A stretch of DNA of 64,000 nucleotides from CAIWHR01 sp963843595 (GCA_963843595.1 CAWJLG010000015.1:248001-312000), one strand, 5' to 3'. Shown: positions 30,148-40,030, counted from the stretch's first letter. Notes: a model not told the origin generated them from the sequence alone. Program-made: numbers and translations.

Positions 30148-30663
30148 ATGACAGTGAAGTCGACGCGTGGCTACCGTGGGCGGCGCAGCAGGGCTTCCGC
30201 GCGTCCCGGCGACCCGACGTTTTATCGCGGCGACGATTACCGGATCGACGAGAGCATCGGTTACCTGCTGCGTCAGTTGCGCCTCCACATGGATCGCGCG
30301 ATCGACGCCGAAATGACGGAGCTCGACCTCACCGGCGTGCAATGGGGACCGCTGCTCGCGATCCACTTCGGCCTCGGAGATACGGCGGCTGAACTTGCGC
30401 GCGTCGCCTTTGTCGATACCGGAGCGATGACGCGGATGCTCGATCGCCTGGAAGCCAAGGGGCTCGTCCGGCGGTCGCGCTGCCCGAGGGACGCGCGAGT
30501 CGTTCGCCTCGAGCTGACCGACGACGGCCATCGCCGATGCCGCGAGATCCCGTTTGGACTGTCGCGCGTATTGAACGGGTTGTTGCGCGGCTTTACGGCG
30601 CCCGAGCTCGAAACCTTCAAATCGCTGGTCCGCCGGATGCTCGCCAATGCCGAATCGAATTGA
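30148..30663 (+). CDS. MarR-family regulator of the efflux operon
   Basis: 171 residues. The winged HTH covers about residues 60-130: LTGVQWGPLLAIHFG, AELARVAFVDTGAMTRMLDRLEAKGLV and RRSRCPRDARVVRLELTDDG (the wing). It heads the nodT-emrA-emrB genes and overlaps nodT by 17 bases, the arrangement of emrRAB systems where the regulator represses its own operon until a phenolic or other ligand binds. The N-terminal 25 residues are Arg-rich and unusual. The start is on a probable leaderless message. Confidence 0.88.
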   Translation: MTVKSTRGYRGRRSRASARPGDPTFYRGDDYRIDESIGYLLRQLRLHMDRAIDAEMTELDLTGVQWGPLLAIHFGLGDTAAELARVAFVDTGAMTRMLDRLEAKGLVRRSRCPRDARVVRLELTDDGHRRCREIPFGLSRVLNGLLRGFTAPELETFKSLVRRMLANAESN

Positions 30664-32167
30664 AGCGTGTGCCTCCCGTTGCCATCGGCTCCGTCCCTCC
30701 CCCGGCGAGTCGTCCCGCACGCGCGCGGTCCTGCAGGCGATTGCCGCGGTCGCGGCGACGCTCGCGCTGGGCTCGTGCGCCAACATGGAAACCGCGCCGG
30801 CGCCCGAGCCCGTCATCGACGCCGCCACGCTCGGCGCGAAGCCGGGCGCCGTGGACTGGCCGCGCGAGGACTGGTGGCGCCGTTACGGCGACGCGCAGCT
30901 TGATGCGCTGGTGGCGGAAGGCCTCGCCGGCAGCCCTTCTCTCGCCGCGGCGCAGGCACGGATGGCGCGCGCTGCTGCAGCTGCCGGCGTCGCGCGGTCG
31001 GCGCTGTTTCCGCAGATTGGGGGCACGGCCGACGTCACGTATCAGCGCTATTCGGAGAATTACATCTTTCCGCCGCCGTTCGCGGGCAGCTGGGATACCG
31101 ACAGCGCGCTCACGCTCAATTTTGCCTACGAGATCGACTTCTGGAACAAGAACGGCGCCGCGCTGCAGGCGGCATTGTCGCAGACACAAGCCGCCGCGGC
31201 GGACGCCCAGGCGGCCCGCGTCCTGCTCACCACGAACATCGCGCGGGCGTATTTCAACCTGCAGCGGCTCTTCGCGCAGCGCGAGGTTTCGCGTGCGGCC
31301 ATCGTCCAGCGGGAGGACGTCGTCCGCATCACCTCGCAACGCTTTTCCGCGGGGCTCGATACCAGGGTCGAGGTGAAGCAGGCGGAAGCGGCACTGGCGA
31401 CCGTGCGCACGGAGCTCGCGCAATATGACGACGCGATTGCCAATGCGCGGCACCAGATCGCGGCATTCGTCGGTGCGGGGCCGGAGCGCGGCGATGCCGT
31501 CGTCGCGATCAATGCCGTGCACGTACCGAGCATCGCGCTGCCCGCGGCCGTTCCACTCGATCTCGTCTCACGGCGTCCCGAGATCGTCGCATCGCGCTGG
31601 CGCGTCGAAGCCGCGGCCCAGGATATCGCGGTCGCGAAGGCCATGTTCTATCCGAACGTCAACCTCATTGCCTTCGTCGGGCTCAGCTCGATCGGCTTGT
31701 CGAAGCTTCTGGAAGCCGGCAGCGCCGTGGCGGGCGTCGGTCCCGCCATCCATCTGCCGATCTTCGAGGGCGGGCGCCTCAACGCCAACCTGCGCGGCCG
31801 GGAGGCGGACCGGGATGTCGCGGTCAGCACTTACAACCAGGCGGTGATCGACGCCGTGCGCGACGTGGCCGACGCGTTGTCGTCGATCAGCCAACTGACG
31901 CGCGTCGCGGCCGAACAGGCGCGGGCACGCGAGGCGACCACGGACGCCTACAACCTCGCGCTGGTTCGCTACAAGGCGGGACTCGGCAACTATCTGACCG
32001 TCCTGACGGCGCAGACGCAGCAGCTCGTGCAGGACCGGCTCGACGCCGATCTCAAGGGGCGCGCTTTCGAGCTCGACGTGAACCTTGCGCGGGCGCTGGG
32101 CGGCGGCTACGCCGAGGTCGCGCCCGTCCGTATTTCCGCGGGGACGGCTGCCGGCGGCGGATGGTGA
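30647..32167 (+). CDS. NodT-family outer-membrane efflux lipoprotein
   Basis: 506 residues. A signal with lipobox LALGSC (Cys near residue 44) makes it an outer-membrane lipoprotein. DWPREDWWRRYGDAQLDALV is the standard NodT/OprM start, followed by two OEP repeats: YFNLQRLFAQREVSRAAI and the second half IVASRWRVEAAAQDIAVAKA. It forms the trimeric tunnel for the EmrA-EmrB pump encoded downstream. ATG 30647 lies inside the end of marR. Confidence 0.88.
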   Translation: MPNRIEACASRCHRLRPSPGESSRTRAVLQAIAAVAATLALGSCANMETAPAPEPVIDAATLGAKPGAVDWPREDWWRRYGDAQLDALVAEGLAGSPSLAAAQARMARAAAAAGVARSALFPQIGGTADVTYQRYSENYIFPPPFAGSWDTDSALTLNFAYEIDFWNKNGAALQAALSQTQAAAADAQAARVLLTTNIARAYFNLQRLFAQREVSRAAIVQREDVVRITSQRFSAGLDTRVEVKQAEAALATVRTELAQYDDAIANARHQIAAFVGAGPERGDAVVAINAVHVPSIALPAAVPLDLVSRRPEIVASRWRVEAAAQDIAVAKAMFYPNVNLIAFVGLSSIGLSKLLEAGSAVAGVGPAIHLPIFEGGRLNANLRGREADRDVAVSTYNQAVIDAVRDVADALSSISQLTRVAAEQARAREATTDAYNLALVRYKAGLGNYLTVLTAQTQQLVQDRLDADLKGRAFELDVNLARALGGGYAEVAPVRISAGTAAGGGW

Positions 32168-32196
32168 CACGCACCCCCTTCCTTCGAGGAAACCGA

Positions 32197-33522
32197 ATGA
32201 GTACGCCAATCATCGATCGCGGCCCGCGGAGGGCCGAACGCCGCCGGATGCTGTTGATCGCAAGCGGGGCGGTCGTGCTCGCGGGGCTCGCGTACGCGGG
32301 CTACTGGATCGTCTTCTCGCGCCACCGCGAGCGCACGGACGACGCGTACGTGCAAGGGAACGTCGTGCAGATCACGCCGCAGGTCGCAGGCCTCGTGCTG
32401 TCGATCAGCGCCGACGACACGGACTTCGTCAAGGCCGGACAGACGCTCGTCACGCTCGACCGCGCCGATGCCGAGATCGCGCTGGAGCAGGCGCAGGCGG
32501 CGCTCGCGCAGACCGTGCGCGAGGTGCGCACGATGTATGTCAGCAATGCAACCTTGGCCGCGAACATCGCGCAGCGCGAAGCCGAAGTCGGTCGTACCAG
32601 GACGGAGCTCGCACGCGCCCAGGATGACCTTGCGCGGCGACTGACGCTGGCGGACTCGGGCGCGGTGAGCGGCGAGGAGATGAACCATGCGCAATCGGCC
32701 GTCAGCAACGCGCGCGGGGCACTGGCCGGCGCCGAAGCGGCGCTGGCATCGGCGCGGCAATCCCTCGCCACCAACGAGGTGCTCACCGAAGGCACGTCGG
32801 TCAACAAGCATCCGAGCGTCGAGCGCGCGGCGGCCAAGGTACGCGAGGCCTATCTCGCCTACGCCCGCACGACGCTGCCGTCGCCGGTATCGGGCTACGT
32901 CGCCAAGCGCACCGTCCAGATCGGCCAGCGCGTCGCCGCCGGTGCGCCGCTGATGTCGATCATTCCGCTCGACCAGCTGTGGGTCGACGCGAACTTCAAG
33001 GAGGTGCAGCTGCGCCGGATGCGGATCGGCCAGCCGGTGAAGCTCACCGCGGATTCGTACGGCAGTGCGGTCGAGTATCACGGGACGGTGACCGGACTCG
33101 GCGTCGGCACCGGCGCCGCGTTCGCGCTCCTGCCGGCGCAAAATGCCACCGGCAACTGGATCAAGATCGTGCAGCGCCTTCCGGTCCGCATTGCCCTCGA
33201 TCCGAAGGAGCTGGCCGAGCATCCGCTGCGGATCGGATTGTCGATGGTAGTCGACGTCGACGTGGCCAACGACACGGGAACAACGCTCGCCGCGGCACCG
33301 CGCGTCACTGCTCCCTATACCACCGCCGCGTTCACCCACGATGCGGAAGAAGCCGATGCGCTGGTGCAGAAGACCATCGCCGCCAACCTCGGTGTGTCGC
33401 AGAAGCCGGAGGGCATCGCATCCGCGCCGGTCGCACGACGCCCCACACCGGTCGCGAGGGCATCCAAGCACGCGACACCGCGGGCGGCGTCGGCAAGGGC
33501 CTCGTCGGCCGCGCCGCTGTAG
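32197..33522 (+). CDS. emrA: EmrA/HlyD-type membrane fusion protein
   Basis: 441 residues. One N-terminal membrane helix (LLIASGAVVLAGLAYAGYWIV), then the EmrA signature RTDDAYVQGNVVQITPQVAGLV, a coiled-coil hairpin (about 95-205) and the second lipoyl half SPVSGYVAKRTVQIGQRV. LWVDANFKEVQLRRMRIGQPV is typical of EmrA. The last 60 residues are Ala/Arg/Pro-rich and low in complexity, an extension absent from E. coli EmrA. Start ATG 32197 has a GAGGA site; a nearby upstream ATG at 32161 is less likely. Confidence 0.9.
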   Translation: MSTPIIDRGPRRAERRRMLLIASGAVVLAGLAYAGYWIVFSRHRERTDDAYVQGNVVQITPQVAGLVLSISADDTDFVKAGQTLVTLDRADAEIALEQAQAALAQTVREVRTMYVSNATLAANIAQREAEVGRTRTELARAQDDLARRLTLADSGAVSGEEMNHAQSAVSNARGALAGAEAALASARQSLATNEVLTEGTSVNKHPSVERAAAKVREAYLAYARTTLPSPVSGYVAKRTVQIGQRVAAGAPLMSIIPLDQLWVDANFKEVQLRRMRIGQPVKLTADSYGSAVEYHGTVTGLGVGTGAAFALLPAQNATGNWIKIVQRLPVRIALDPKELAEHPLRIGLSMVVDVDVANDTGTTLAAAPRVTAPYTTAAFTHDAEEADALVQKTIAANLGVSQKPEGIASAPVARRPTPVARASKHATPRAASARASSAAPL

Positions 33523-33567
33523 GCATCCGCTCCGACCTCCCCGTCGATTCGCGAACGACCGCGCCGC

Positions 33568-35158
33568 ATGGCCACGACCACCGCCGTCGCCGACCCATCC
33601 GCCGGGGCTGGGCCTGCGCCCACCGTCCTGCACGCGCCGCTGACGGGGCTGTCCGCTCGCCGCCGGGACGATCGCGCTGTCCGCGGCGACGTTCATGGTG
33701 GTCCTCGACACGTCGATCGCCAACGTGTCGATTCCCGCGATCTCGGGCGACGTCGGCGTGAGCGCCAGCCAGGGAACGTGGGTCATCACCTCGTTCGCGG
33801 TGTCGAATGCGATCGCGGTGCCGCTCACCGGCTGGCTGACGCAGCGTTTCGGGTCGGTGCGCCTGTTTTCGCTGTCGGCGCTGTTCTTCGTGCTGTTCTC
33901 GTGGCTGTGCGGGCTGGCGCCGAATATCGAGTCGCTGATCGCGTTCCGGGTGCTGCAGGGCCTTGCCGCGGGGCCGCTCATCCCGCTTTCGCAAGCACTG
34001 CTGCTGTCGAGCTATCCGCGCGAAAAGGCCGGCGTCGCGCTGTCGATGTGGTCGATGACGACGCTGATCGCGCCGGTGGCCGGGCCGCTCCTCGGCGGCT
34101 GGATCACCGACAACTTCTCGTGGGAATGGATCTTCTACATCAACATTCCCGTCGGCCTGCTGGCCGTGTACCTGACGTGGACCGTCTACCGGCGGCGCGA
34201 GACGCCGACGCAAAAGCTTCCCATCGACAGGGTCGGTCTCGCGCTGCTCGTGGTCTGGATCGCGGCGCTGCAGATCATGCTCGACAAGGGGAAGGAACTC
34301 GACTGGTTCGAAAGCCGCGAGATCATCGCGCTCGCCGTCGTCGCGGTCGTCGGTTTCGTTTTCTTCCTGATCTGGGAGCTGACCGATCAGCATCCGGTGG
34401 TCGACCTCCGATTGTTCGCCGGCAGCAACTTCGCGATGGGGACGCTGGTGCTGGCAATCGCCTATGGCCTCTTTTTCGGCAGCATCGTGATCTTGCCGCT
34501 GTGGTTGCAGACGCAGATGGGGTACACGGCGACGGACGCGGGGTACGTCCTGGCGCCGGTCGGCTTCCTTGCGATCCTGCTTTCTCCATTGATCGGCCGG
34601 GGAGTCGGGCGGGTCGATCCGCGTTACATCGCCACCGCCGCGTTCCTGCTGTTCGCGCTGATCAGCTTCATGCGCTCGCAGTTCAACGCGCAGGTCGACA
34701 TGGGCACGCTGATCGTGCCCACGGTCATCCAGGGCGCCGCGGTTGCCTGCTTCTTCATCCCGCTCGTCACGATCACGCTTTCCGGCCTGCCGCCGCACAG
34801 GATTCCGAGCGCGTCAGGCGTGTCCAACTTCGCGCGGATCACGGCCGGCGCATTCGGCACGTCGATTTCGACCACGCTTTGGGAAAACCGCGCGGCAATG
34901 CACCACGCGCATCTGACCGAGGCGATCAACACCGGCAATCTTGCCGCGACCCAGGTGCTGTCCAGCCTGCAGGCGTCGGGATTCGACCGCGCGCAAAGCC
35001 TCGCGCTGCTCGATCGGCTGGTCAGCGTCCAGGCCTTCGTGCTGTCGGCCGACGACATCTTCTACGCGTCGGCCGTCATCTTCCTCGTCCTGGTGCCCCT
35101 CGTCTGGCTCACGCACCCGCGCAAGGTGAGGCCCATCGACGCGGGCGGCGCGCATTGA
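33568..35158 (+). CDS. emrB: EmrB-type DHA2 multidrug transporter (frameshift near start)
   Basis: The N-terminus MATTTAVADPS...LTGL begins at ATG 33568; near 33652 one extra base shifts the frame, after which PLAAGTIALSAATFMVVLDTSIANV continues to the stop at 35158. The joined protein has about 14 membrane segments, motif C-like GPLLGGWITDNFSWEWIF and WVITSFAVSNAIAVPLTG, as in EmrB. Read literally, translation would restart at ATG 33695 and lose half of the first helix. It is the inner-membrane pump of the marR operon. Confidence 0.85.
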
Positions 35159-35330
35159 CGGCCTGACGGCGCTGCCGCGCCTGTCAAGAATCGCGCCCCG
35201 TGCCACAGAGGGCGCACCGATTCGGCGATTGCCGGTTGGCGGGGCAGGCTAGCCGTCGACGAACGTACGAACGCGTGCGGGCGGGGCTTTCGCTTATGGC
35301 GTCAGCGGTAGCGGGTTCCACGTCAGCGCG

Positions 35331-35357
35331 GCCCCCGCTCCGGCGGGGCTTGTTGTT
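35331..35357 (+). terminator. Terminator-like hairpin, repeated element
   Basis: CCCCGC, TCCG loop, GCGGGG, then CTTGTTGTT. It lies 170 bases after emrB. The same hairpin and tail occur at 50571-50596, and the tail GGCGGGGCTTGTTGTT recurs inverted near 52205. Confidence 0.55.
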
Positions 35358-35388
35358 CGTGGCCCCCGGTTCCCGCCGGGTTGGCTAG

Positions 35389-35742
35389 AAAGCGGGCATT
35401 ACCCTCGGGGGGCGACGGTTTGCGCTCGACGATTTTGGTGTCGGCGTCTCGTCGTTCAGGTACCTCAAACACCTGCCGGTCGATTACGTGAAGATCGACG
35501 GCAGCTTCGTCAAGGACATGCTCAAGGATCCGGTCGGCCACGCGATGGTGGAGGCCATAAATCGCATCGGTCATATCATGTGCAAGAAGACGATCGCCGA
35601 ATCGGTCGAGAGCCGCGCGATTCTCGTGGCCTTGCGGACGATCGGCGTTGACTATGCGCAGGGGTTCGGAATCGCGATGCCCGAGCCCTTCGGAGAGCCG
35701 CGGCTCCTGCGTGGCTTCCCGCGCCGCGTTGCCATTGGGTAA
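35389..35742 (+). pseudogene. EAL-domain (c-di-GMP phosphodiesterase) C-terminal remnant
   Basis: About 117 codons open after an in-frame TAG at 35386. FALDDFGVGVSSFRYLKHLPVD, YVKIDGSFVKDML, TIAESVE and GVDYAQGFGIAMPEP are the second half of an EAL domain, including the DDFG metal residues and the catalytic Lys and Glu region. The EAL motif itself and everything before it (start, sensor or GGDEF parts) are missing. No start codon with a ribosome site is present. It is a decayed or recombined fragment. Confidence 0.8.
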
Positions 35743-36199
35743 CCACGTTTCACGCGGTCGGTGGTTCCCTGCTCCGCGTGGACGAGGCGATCCAGTGATC
35801 GAAAGTCGCCGGTGGTTAGCTGCTCTCGCGTTGCTTTTTCCGGTCGCCAGTTAGCCTGAGTCTTTGGAGAACCCACCGTCGACAGCGGTCTATCACTCAT
35901 CCCGGTAGCGGACGCTCGCGGGAACGTCTGCACACGGGAAGCACCATCGGCGGGAGTCGGCTACCTGGGGACGTACGAGCCGTTGGCGGAAGGCGGGCCG
36001 TCAACGCGACGATCAATCAACGGTCTTCGTTTGAATTTCTAGCTTGCCTGCGAACATTCGGAGGTCACCTCTAGCGCCGGAAAATCGGTGCGGCTGGCGC
36101 CCACCACTTTGGCAAGTCGCGACGCAGGGGAACTTCTGGTTAACAACAAGGGTCGGCATAGGAGCTGACCACCGTATGCATTTCAATGCGACACGATTC
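35743..36199 (+). other. Intergenic stretch, no gene seen
   Basis: 457 bases between the EAL remnant and the end of the CoA-transferase gene. No frame shows a family signature on either strand. Confidence 0.5.
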
Positions 36200-37495
36200 T
36201 CAAAGCACATGCATTCGCATGGCAGTATCCGTCAGTTCGGCACGGAAATTCGGGTGAGCAATGGCAATCAGGCTCTGCACCCGCTGCTTGGCCGTCCTGC
36301 CGCGCAGTTGGGCAACGCCATACTCGGTGACCACATAGTTGACATCGTTCTTGCTGGTGCTGACATGGGTGCCTGGCGTCAACGTCGGCACGATGCGCGA
36401 GATGGTGTCATCCTTGGCGGTGGAGGGCAGCACGATGAACGCCTTGCCGTTTTTCGAGCGATTCGCGGCGCGCACGAAATCGGATTGGCCGCCGGTGCCT
36501 GAATAGGGCAGGTGGCCCAGGCTCTCCGAGCCGCACTGGCCGAGGAAATCGATCTGCATGGTGGCGTTGATGGCGACCAGATTGTCGTTCTGCCCGGCCA
36601 GATACGGATCATTGGTGTATTCGACCGGATGAATTTCGAGCATCAGGTTATGGTCCATGAACTGGTACAGCTTCTTCGAGCCGAGCGCGAAGGTAGCCAC
36701 CATCTTGTTGGGCAGGTAGTTCTTGCGGCGGTTGGTGACGTTGCCGTTTTCGACCAGTGTCATGATGCCGTCGCCGATCATCTCGGTATGGATGCCCAGA
36801 TCGTGTTTGCGCGTCAGTTGCATCACCACCGCGTCGGGAATCCCACCGTAGCCGATTTGCAGGGTCGCGCCGTCCTCGATGTGCTCGGCGACAAACCGGC
36901 CTATGGCTTCCTGCACCGGCCCGATTTTCGGTAGACCGACTTCGAAAATTGGCTCGTCGCTTTCGACCAGCCCCGCAACCTGGGAAATGTGCACATGGCA
37001 GTTGCCATAGGCGAAGGGCACGTTGGGATTGACCTCAAGCACGACGGCCCGCGCCTTGCGCACCGCCGCCATGGTGTAGTCAGCGCCGAGGCTAAGCGAG
37101 AAGTAGCCGTGCGAGTCCATCGGCGAGGCCAGTGTAAACACGGCGTCGGCAGGAATCTGGCCGCGGTCGATCATCGCCGGCAATTCCACGAAATAGGCGG
37201 GCACGAAGTCGATCCAACCGGCATGGCCGCCGGGACGCGAAACGCCACTGTAGAAGTAGGCGATATGACGCACATGGGCGCGGGTTTCGAAGTCGAAATA
37301 GTCGAACTTTCGCACCGGGAGAATCTGCGCCACCGACACGTCGCAAAAGTCCCGGCGCTGCTCGGACAGCGCAGTCAGCAAGGCTGGGGGTTCGGCCACG
37401 CCGGTGGGAACAACGATGGTATCGCCATCATGTACCAGATGGACCGCCTCGGCGGTGGACGTACGCTTCTGATTGTATTGATCCTGAACCGACAA
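36200..37495 (-). CDS. Acetyl-CoA hydrolase/CoA-transferase family protein
   Basis: 431 residues. HDGDTIVVPTGVAEPPALLTAL at the start, QIGYGGIPDAVVMQLTRKHDLGIHTEMIGDG in the middle and the C-terminal GTGGQSDFVRAA and NYVVTEYGVAQLRGRT are signatures of the Cat1 / 4-hydroxybutyrate CoA-transferase group. It moves CoA between acetyl-CoA and acids such as butyrate, propionate or 4-hydroxybutyrate; the exact acid cannot be told. Base composition is visibly less GC-rich than the core genes, which suggests acquisition. No operon partner is left: the upstream side is disrupted by an insertion. Confidence 0.85.
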   Translation of the reverse strand: MSVQDQYNQKRTSTAEAVHLVHDGDTIVVPTGVAEPPALLTALSEQRRDFCDVSVAQILPVRKFDYFDFETRAHVRHIAYFYSGVSRPGGHAGWIDFVPAYFVELPAMIDRGQIPADAVFTLASPMDSHGYFSLSLGADYTMAAVRKARAVVLEVNPNVPFAYGNCHVHISQVAGLVESDEPIFEVGLPKIGPVQEAIGRFVAEHIEDGATLQIGYGGIPDAVVMQLTRKHDLGIHTEMIGDGIMTLVENGNVTNRRKNYLPNKMVATFALGSKKLYQFMDHNLMLEIHPVEYTNDPYLAGQNDNLVAINATMQIDFLGQCGSESLGHLPYSGTGGQSDFVRAANRSKNGKAFIVLPSTAKDDTISRIVPTLTPGTHVSTSKNDVNYVVTEYGVAQLRGRTAKQRVQSLIAIAHPNFRAELTDTAMRMHVL

Positions 37496-37814
37496 GACAC
37501 ACTCCCGAGGCCTTCATTGCCGACAGGGCACAGACGGCGTCCGCGCTTCGCGAGCACACATTTTCGCCACCACGCACTGTGCCTGCTGCATGATACTGAA
37601 ATTCCTCAACTGCGAGCAGGCAATCAGGGCAATGAAGCCTGCGGGGGTCGGCGTTTGATGAACTCACGCACGCGCCGGCGTCGCCGCAGCGACGGGCCTG
37701 AGCTGAGCAAGGGTATGCCGGCGCTGTATCGTCACGCCGGTCGTGCGTCCCCAAACGGCCTTGGTCGATGCTCGAGAATCTGGAATCAAGCCGTTCGCGG
37801 CCAGGAGTATAGGT

Positions 37815-37831
37815 AATTGGACGGTCCAATT
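37815..37831 (+). promoter_or_regulatory. 17-base perfect palindrome, likely operator
   Basis: AATTGGACGGTCCAATT is fully symmetric around the central G. It lies 55 bases before the truncated reading frame at 37887 and 320 bases before the CoA-transferase start, so it could control either. Confidence 0.55.
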
Positions 37832-37886
37832 GCCGCACGAGCGCTCCGTAAGATCGTAGAACACCCCCTACGAAGGAGAGACTGAA

Positions 37887-37925
37887 ATGACCGTCGACAG
37901 ACCGAGTTCGGCCGAGGGTGTGTAA
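37887..37925 (+). pseudogene. 5' stub of a gene cut by an insertion sequence
   Basis: GAAGGAGAG ribosome site, then ATG ACC GTC GAC AGA CCG AGT TCG GCC GAG (MTVDRPSSAE), after which the sequence becomes the left end of the IS1182-type element and stops at TAA. A good ribosome site and an operator-like palindrome upstream indicate a real gene whose body is no longer adjacent. It is too short to name. Confidence 0.5.
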
Positions 37926-39247
37926 AAACGCGAAAGTTGCCTAGATCGAAGAAAGAGATTTCTTCGAGGCGGCAACATGAAGCGATTCATTGAAGGCGAG
38001 GACCGAAGCCAAGTGAGCTTGCTGCCGGAGTGCCTGGACGACTATGTGGGTCAGGAGAGTCCGGTGCGTGTGGTGGCGGCCTTTGTCGAGCAACTCGATC
38101 TGCGCCAGATGGGCTTCGACGGCGTAGCGCCGGCGGCGACCGGGCGCCCTGCGTACCACCCGGCGGTGCTGCTGAAGCTCTACCTCTACGGTTACCTGAA
38201 CCGGGTCCAGTCGAGCCGCCGCCTGGAGCGCGAGGCGCAGCGCAACATCGAGCTGATGTGGCTGACCGGGCGCCTGACGCCCGACTTTAAGACCATTGCC
38301 AACTTCCGCCAGGACAACGGGCGGGCGATCCGCCAAGTATGTCGCCAGTTCATCGTGCTGTGTCGCCAGCTCAATCTGTTCACCGGGGCGATCGCTGCCA
38401 TCGATGGCAGCAAGTTCAAGGCGGTGAACAACCGCGACCGGAACTTCGCCCCGGCCAAGATGCAGCGGCGGATGGCGCAGATCGGAGAGAGCATCGCGCG
38501 GTACCTGGCGGATATGGACACCGCCGACCGGGCTGAGCCCGAAGCAGCGGAGCTGAAGAAGGGCCGGCTGCAAGAGAAGATCGCGGCCCTGAAGGAGCAG
38601 ATGCTGCAGCTCAAGGCGCTCGAGGCGCAAATGCTGGCCAGCCCCGATCAACAGCTATCGTTGACCGACCCCGATGCCCGCTCGATGAAGAGTCGCGACG
38701 GTGGCATCGTCGGCTACGACGTGCAGACCGCGGTCGACGCGAAGCATCACCTGATCGTCGCGCACGAGGTCATCACCGCGGGTATCGATCGCGACCAGCT
38801 GACGCCGATGGCCGAACAAGCGCGCGCGGCCACCGGCATCGACGATCTAACCGTCGTCGCCGACCGCTGTTACTTCAAGGGCGAGCAGATCCGGCAATGC
38901 GACGCGGCCGGAATCACGCTGATCGTACCCAAGTCGATGACTCCAAACAGCAAGGCCGATGGTCGCTTCGACAAGCAGGACTTCATCTACATCGCCAGCG
39001 ATGACGAAAATCGCGGTCCTGCGGGGCAACGGGCCATCAAGCGCTTTACCACCATCGAGCGCGGCATGACCCTGAGCAAGTACTGATCCTCCGCTTGCCC
39101 CAAGTGTCCGTTGAAAGCACAATGCACGACGAGCGACTATCGACGCATCACGCGTTGGGAACACGAAGCGGTCCTCGAGGCGATGCAGCGGCGGCTGGAT
39201 CGGCAGCCCGAGATGATGCGCGTGCGACGCCGAACGGTCGAGCACCC
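37917..39247 (+). mobile_element. IS1182-family element, incomplete
   Basis: Left boundary is approximate, set where the interrupted frame at 37887 stops looking like a coding start. The single transposase gene fills it. The right side ends abruptly at 39247 inside the transposase (after TVEHP), where an IS3-like terminal sequence begins, so the last ~60 residues and the right inverted repeat are absent. Confidence 0.7.
37977..39246 (+). pseudogene. IS1182-family transposase, interrupted and truncated
   Basis: Starts MKRFIEGEDRSQVSLLPECL. N-terminal RPAYHPAVLLKLYLYGYLNR and LTPDFKTIANFRQDN, then DGSKFKAVNNRDRNF (first catalytic Asp region), a long coiled-coil insert rich in Lys/Glu/Leu, and DGGIVGYDVQTAVDAKHHLIV with the second Asp. 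An in-frame TGA at 39084-39086 stands where a Trp (TGG) is usual; the frame then continues SSACPKCPLKAQCTT...RRITRWEHEAVLEAMQRRLD to TVEHP at 39246. The catalytic Glu region should be near there. Not expected to be functional. Confidence 0.85.
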
Positions 39248-39541
39248 TGAACCGCCCCGGGATTCCCGGAGACTCCATTTTTTGAGAGGATGGAGGAGCA
39301 CCAGCACAAGAAGACGTCGCGGCTGCGGAAACTGCGCGCGTCCGACACCGACAGATCGCGCTCGCGAAGCCCCGTGGCGGCCGCTCGGGCAGGTCGGTGA
39401 ACGTCGCTTCGCAATGCTCGCCGGCTGGATTGGATCAACCGGCGACCACCGGCAAACGGGCCGAATGCGGCCCGCTGAAGACGGTCAGACGCGACCAAGG
39501 TGGCCAGGACCAACACGGCGACATGATTCTCACTGAGTTAC
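39248..39541 (+). mobile_element. IS3-like terminal sequence and flanking debris
   Basis: TGAACCGCCCCGGGATTCCC followed by GGAGACTCC resembles the terminal repeat of IS3-group elements. No transposase reading frame follows; the rest up to sixA shows no recognisable gene. It may be one end of an IS3 element that landed in the IS1182 copy and was later deleted. Confidence 0.4.
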
Positions 39542-40030
39542 CTAGGATTCCTTTGGGCACTCCAGCGCAACCGTTGCGGGCTTGTCCTTGCCGATGCGTG
39601 TCCAGGACTTCGTATCGAACCTGAACTCAGCGACGGCGCACGTTGGCAGATGAATGATCTTGTTTGAAAGGCGATGTGCGAGTTCCGTCAGCTCGGGGTT
39701 GTGGCCAATCAGCATCACGCACTCAGTTCTATCGTCAAGCCGGCGAATCACGTCGAGCACCTCGTCCGCCTCGACCGCATACAGCCGAGCATCCACCACG
39801 ATATTGCTGCGCTTGTAATCGAGCTTCTTGGCGATGATCTCCGCCGTCGTGAGCGCGCGCGTGGCCGGGCTTGATAGGATCAGATCGGGTCTTACACGAC
39901 GCCCTGCCAACCGCTCGCCCATCTTTGGCGCGTCGCGCCTACCGCGGTCATTCAATGGTCGATCCTTGTCGGCCAACGCCATGTCGTCCCGACTCGACTT
40001 AGCGTGACGGATGAGAAATAGCGTTTTCAT
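39542..40030 (-). CDS. sixA: Phosphohistidine phosphatase SixA
   Basis: 162 residues. LFLIRHAKSSRDD is the RHG catalytic motif with the phospho-accepting His; LSSPATRALTTAEI and MLIGHNPELTELAH (second His) complete the histidine-phosphatase site. It removes phosphate from His residues of phosphotransfer proteins. ATG 40030 is chosen because the upstream MRYR adds nothing conserved. It lies alone among insertion debris. Confidence 0.9.
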   Translation of the reverse strand: MKTLFLIRHAKSSRDDMALADKDRPLNDRGRRDAPKMGERLAGRRVRPDLILSSPATRALTTAEIIAKKLDYKRSNIVVDARLYAVEADEVLDVIRRLDDRTECVMLIGHNPELTELAHRLSNKIIHLPTCAVAEFRFDTKSWTRIGKDKPATVALECPKES

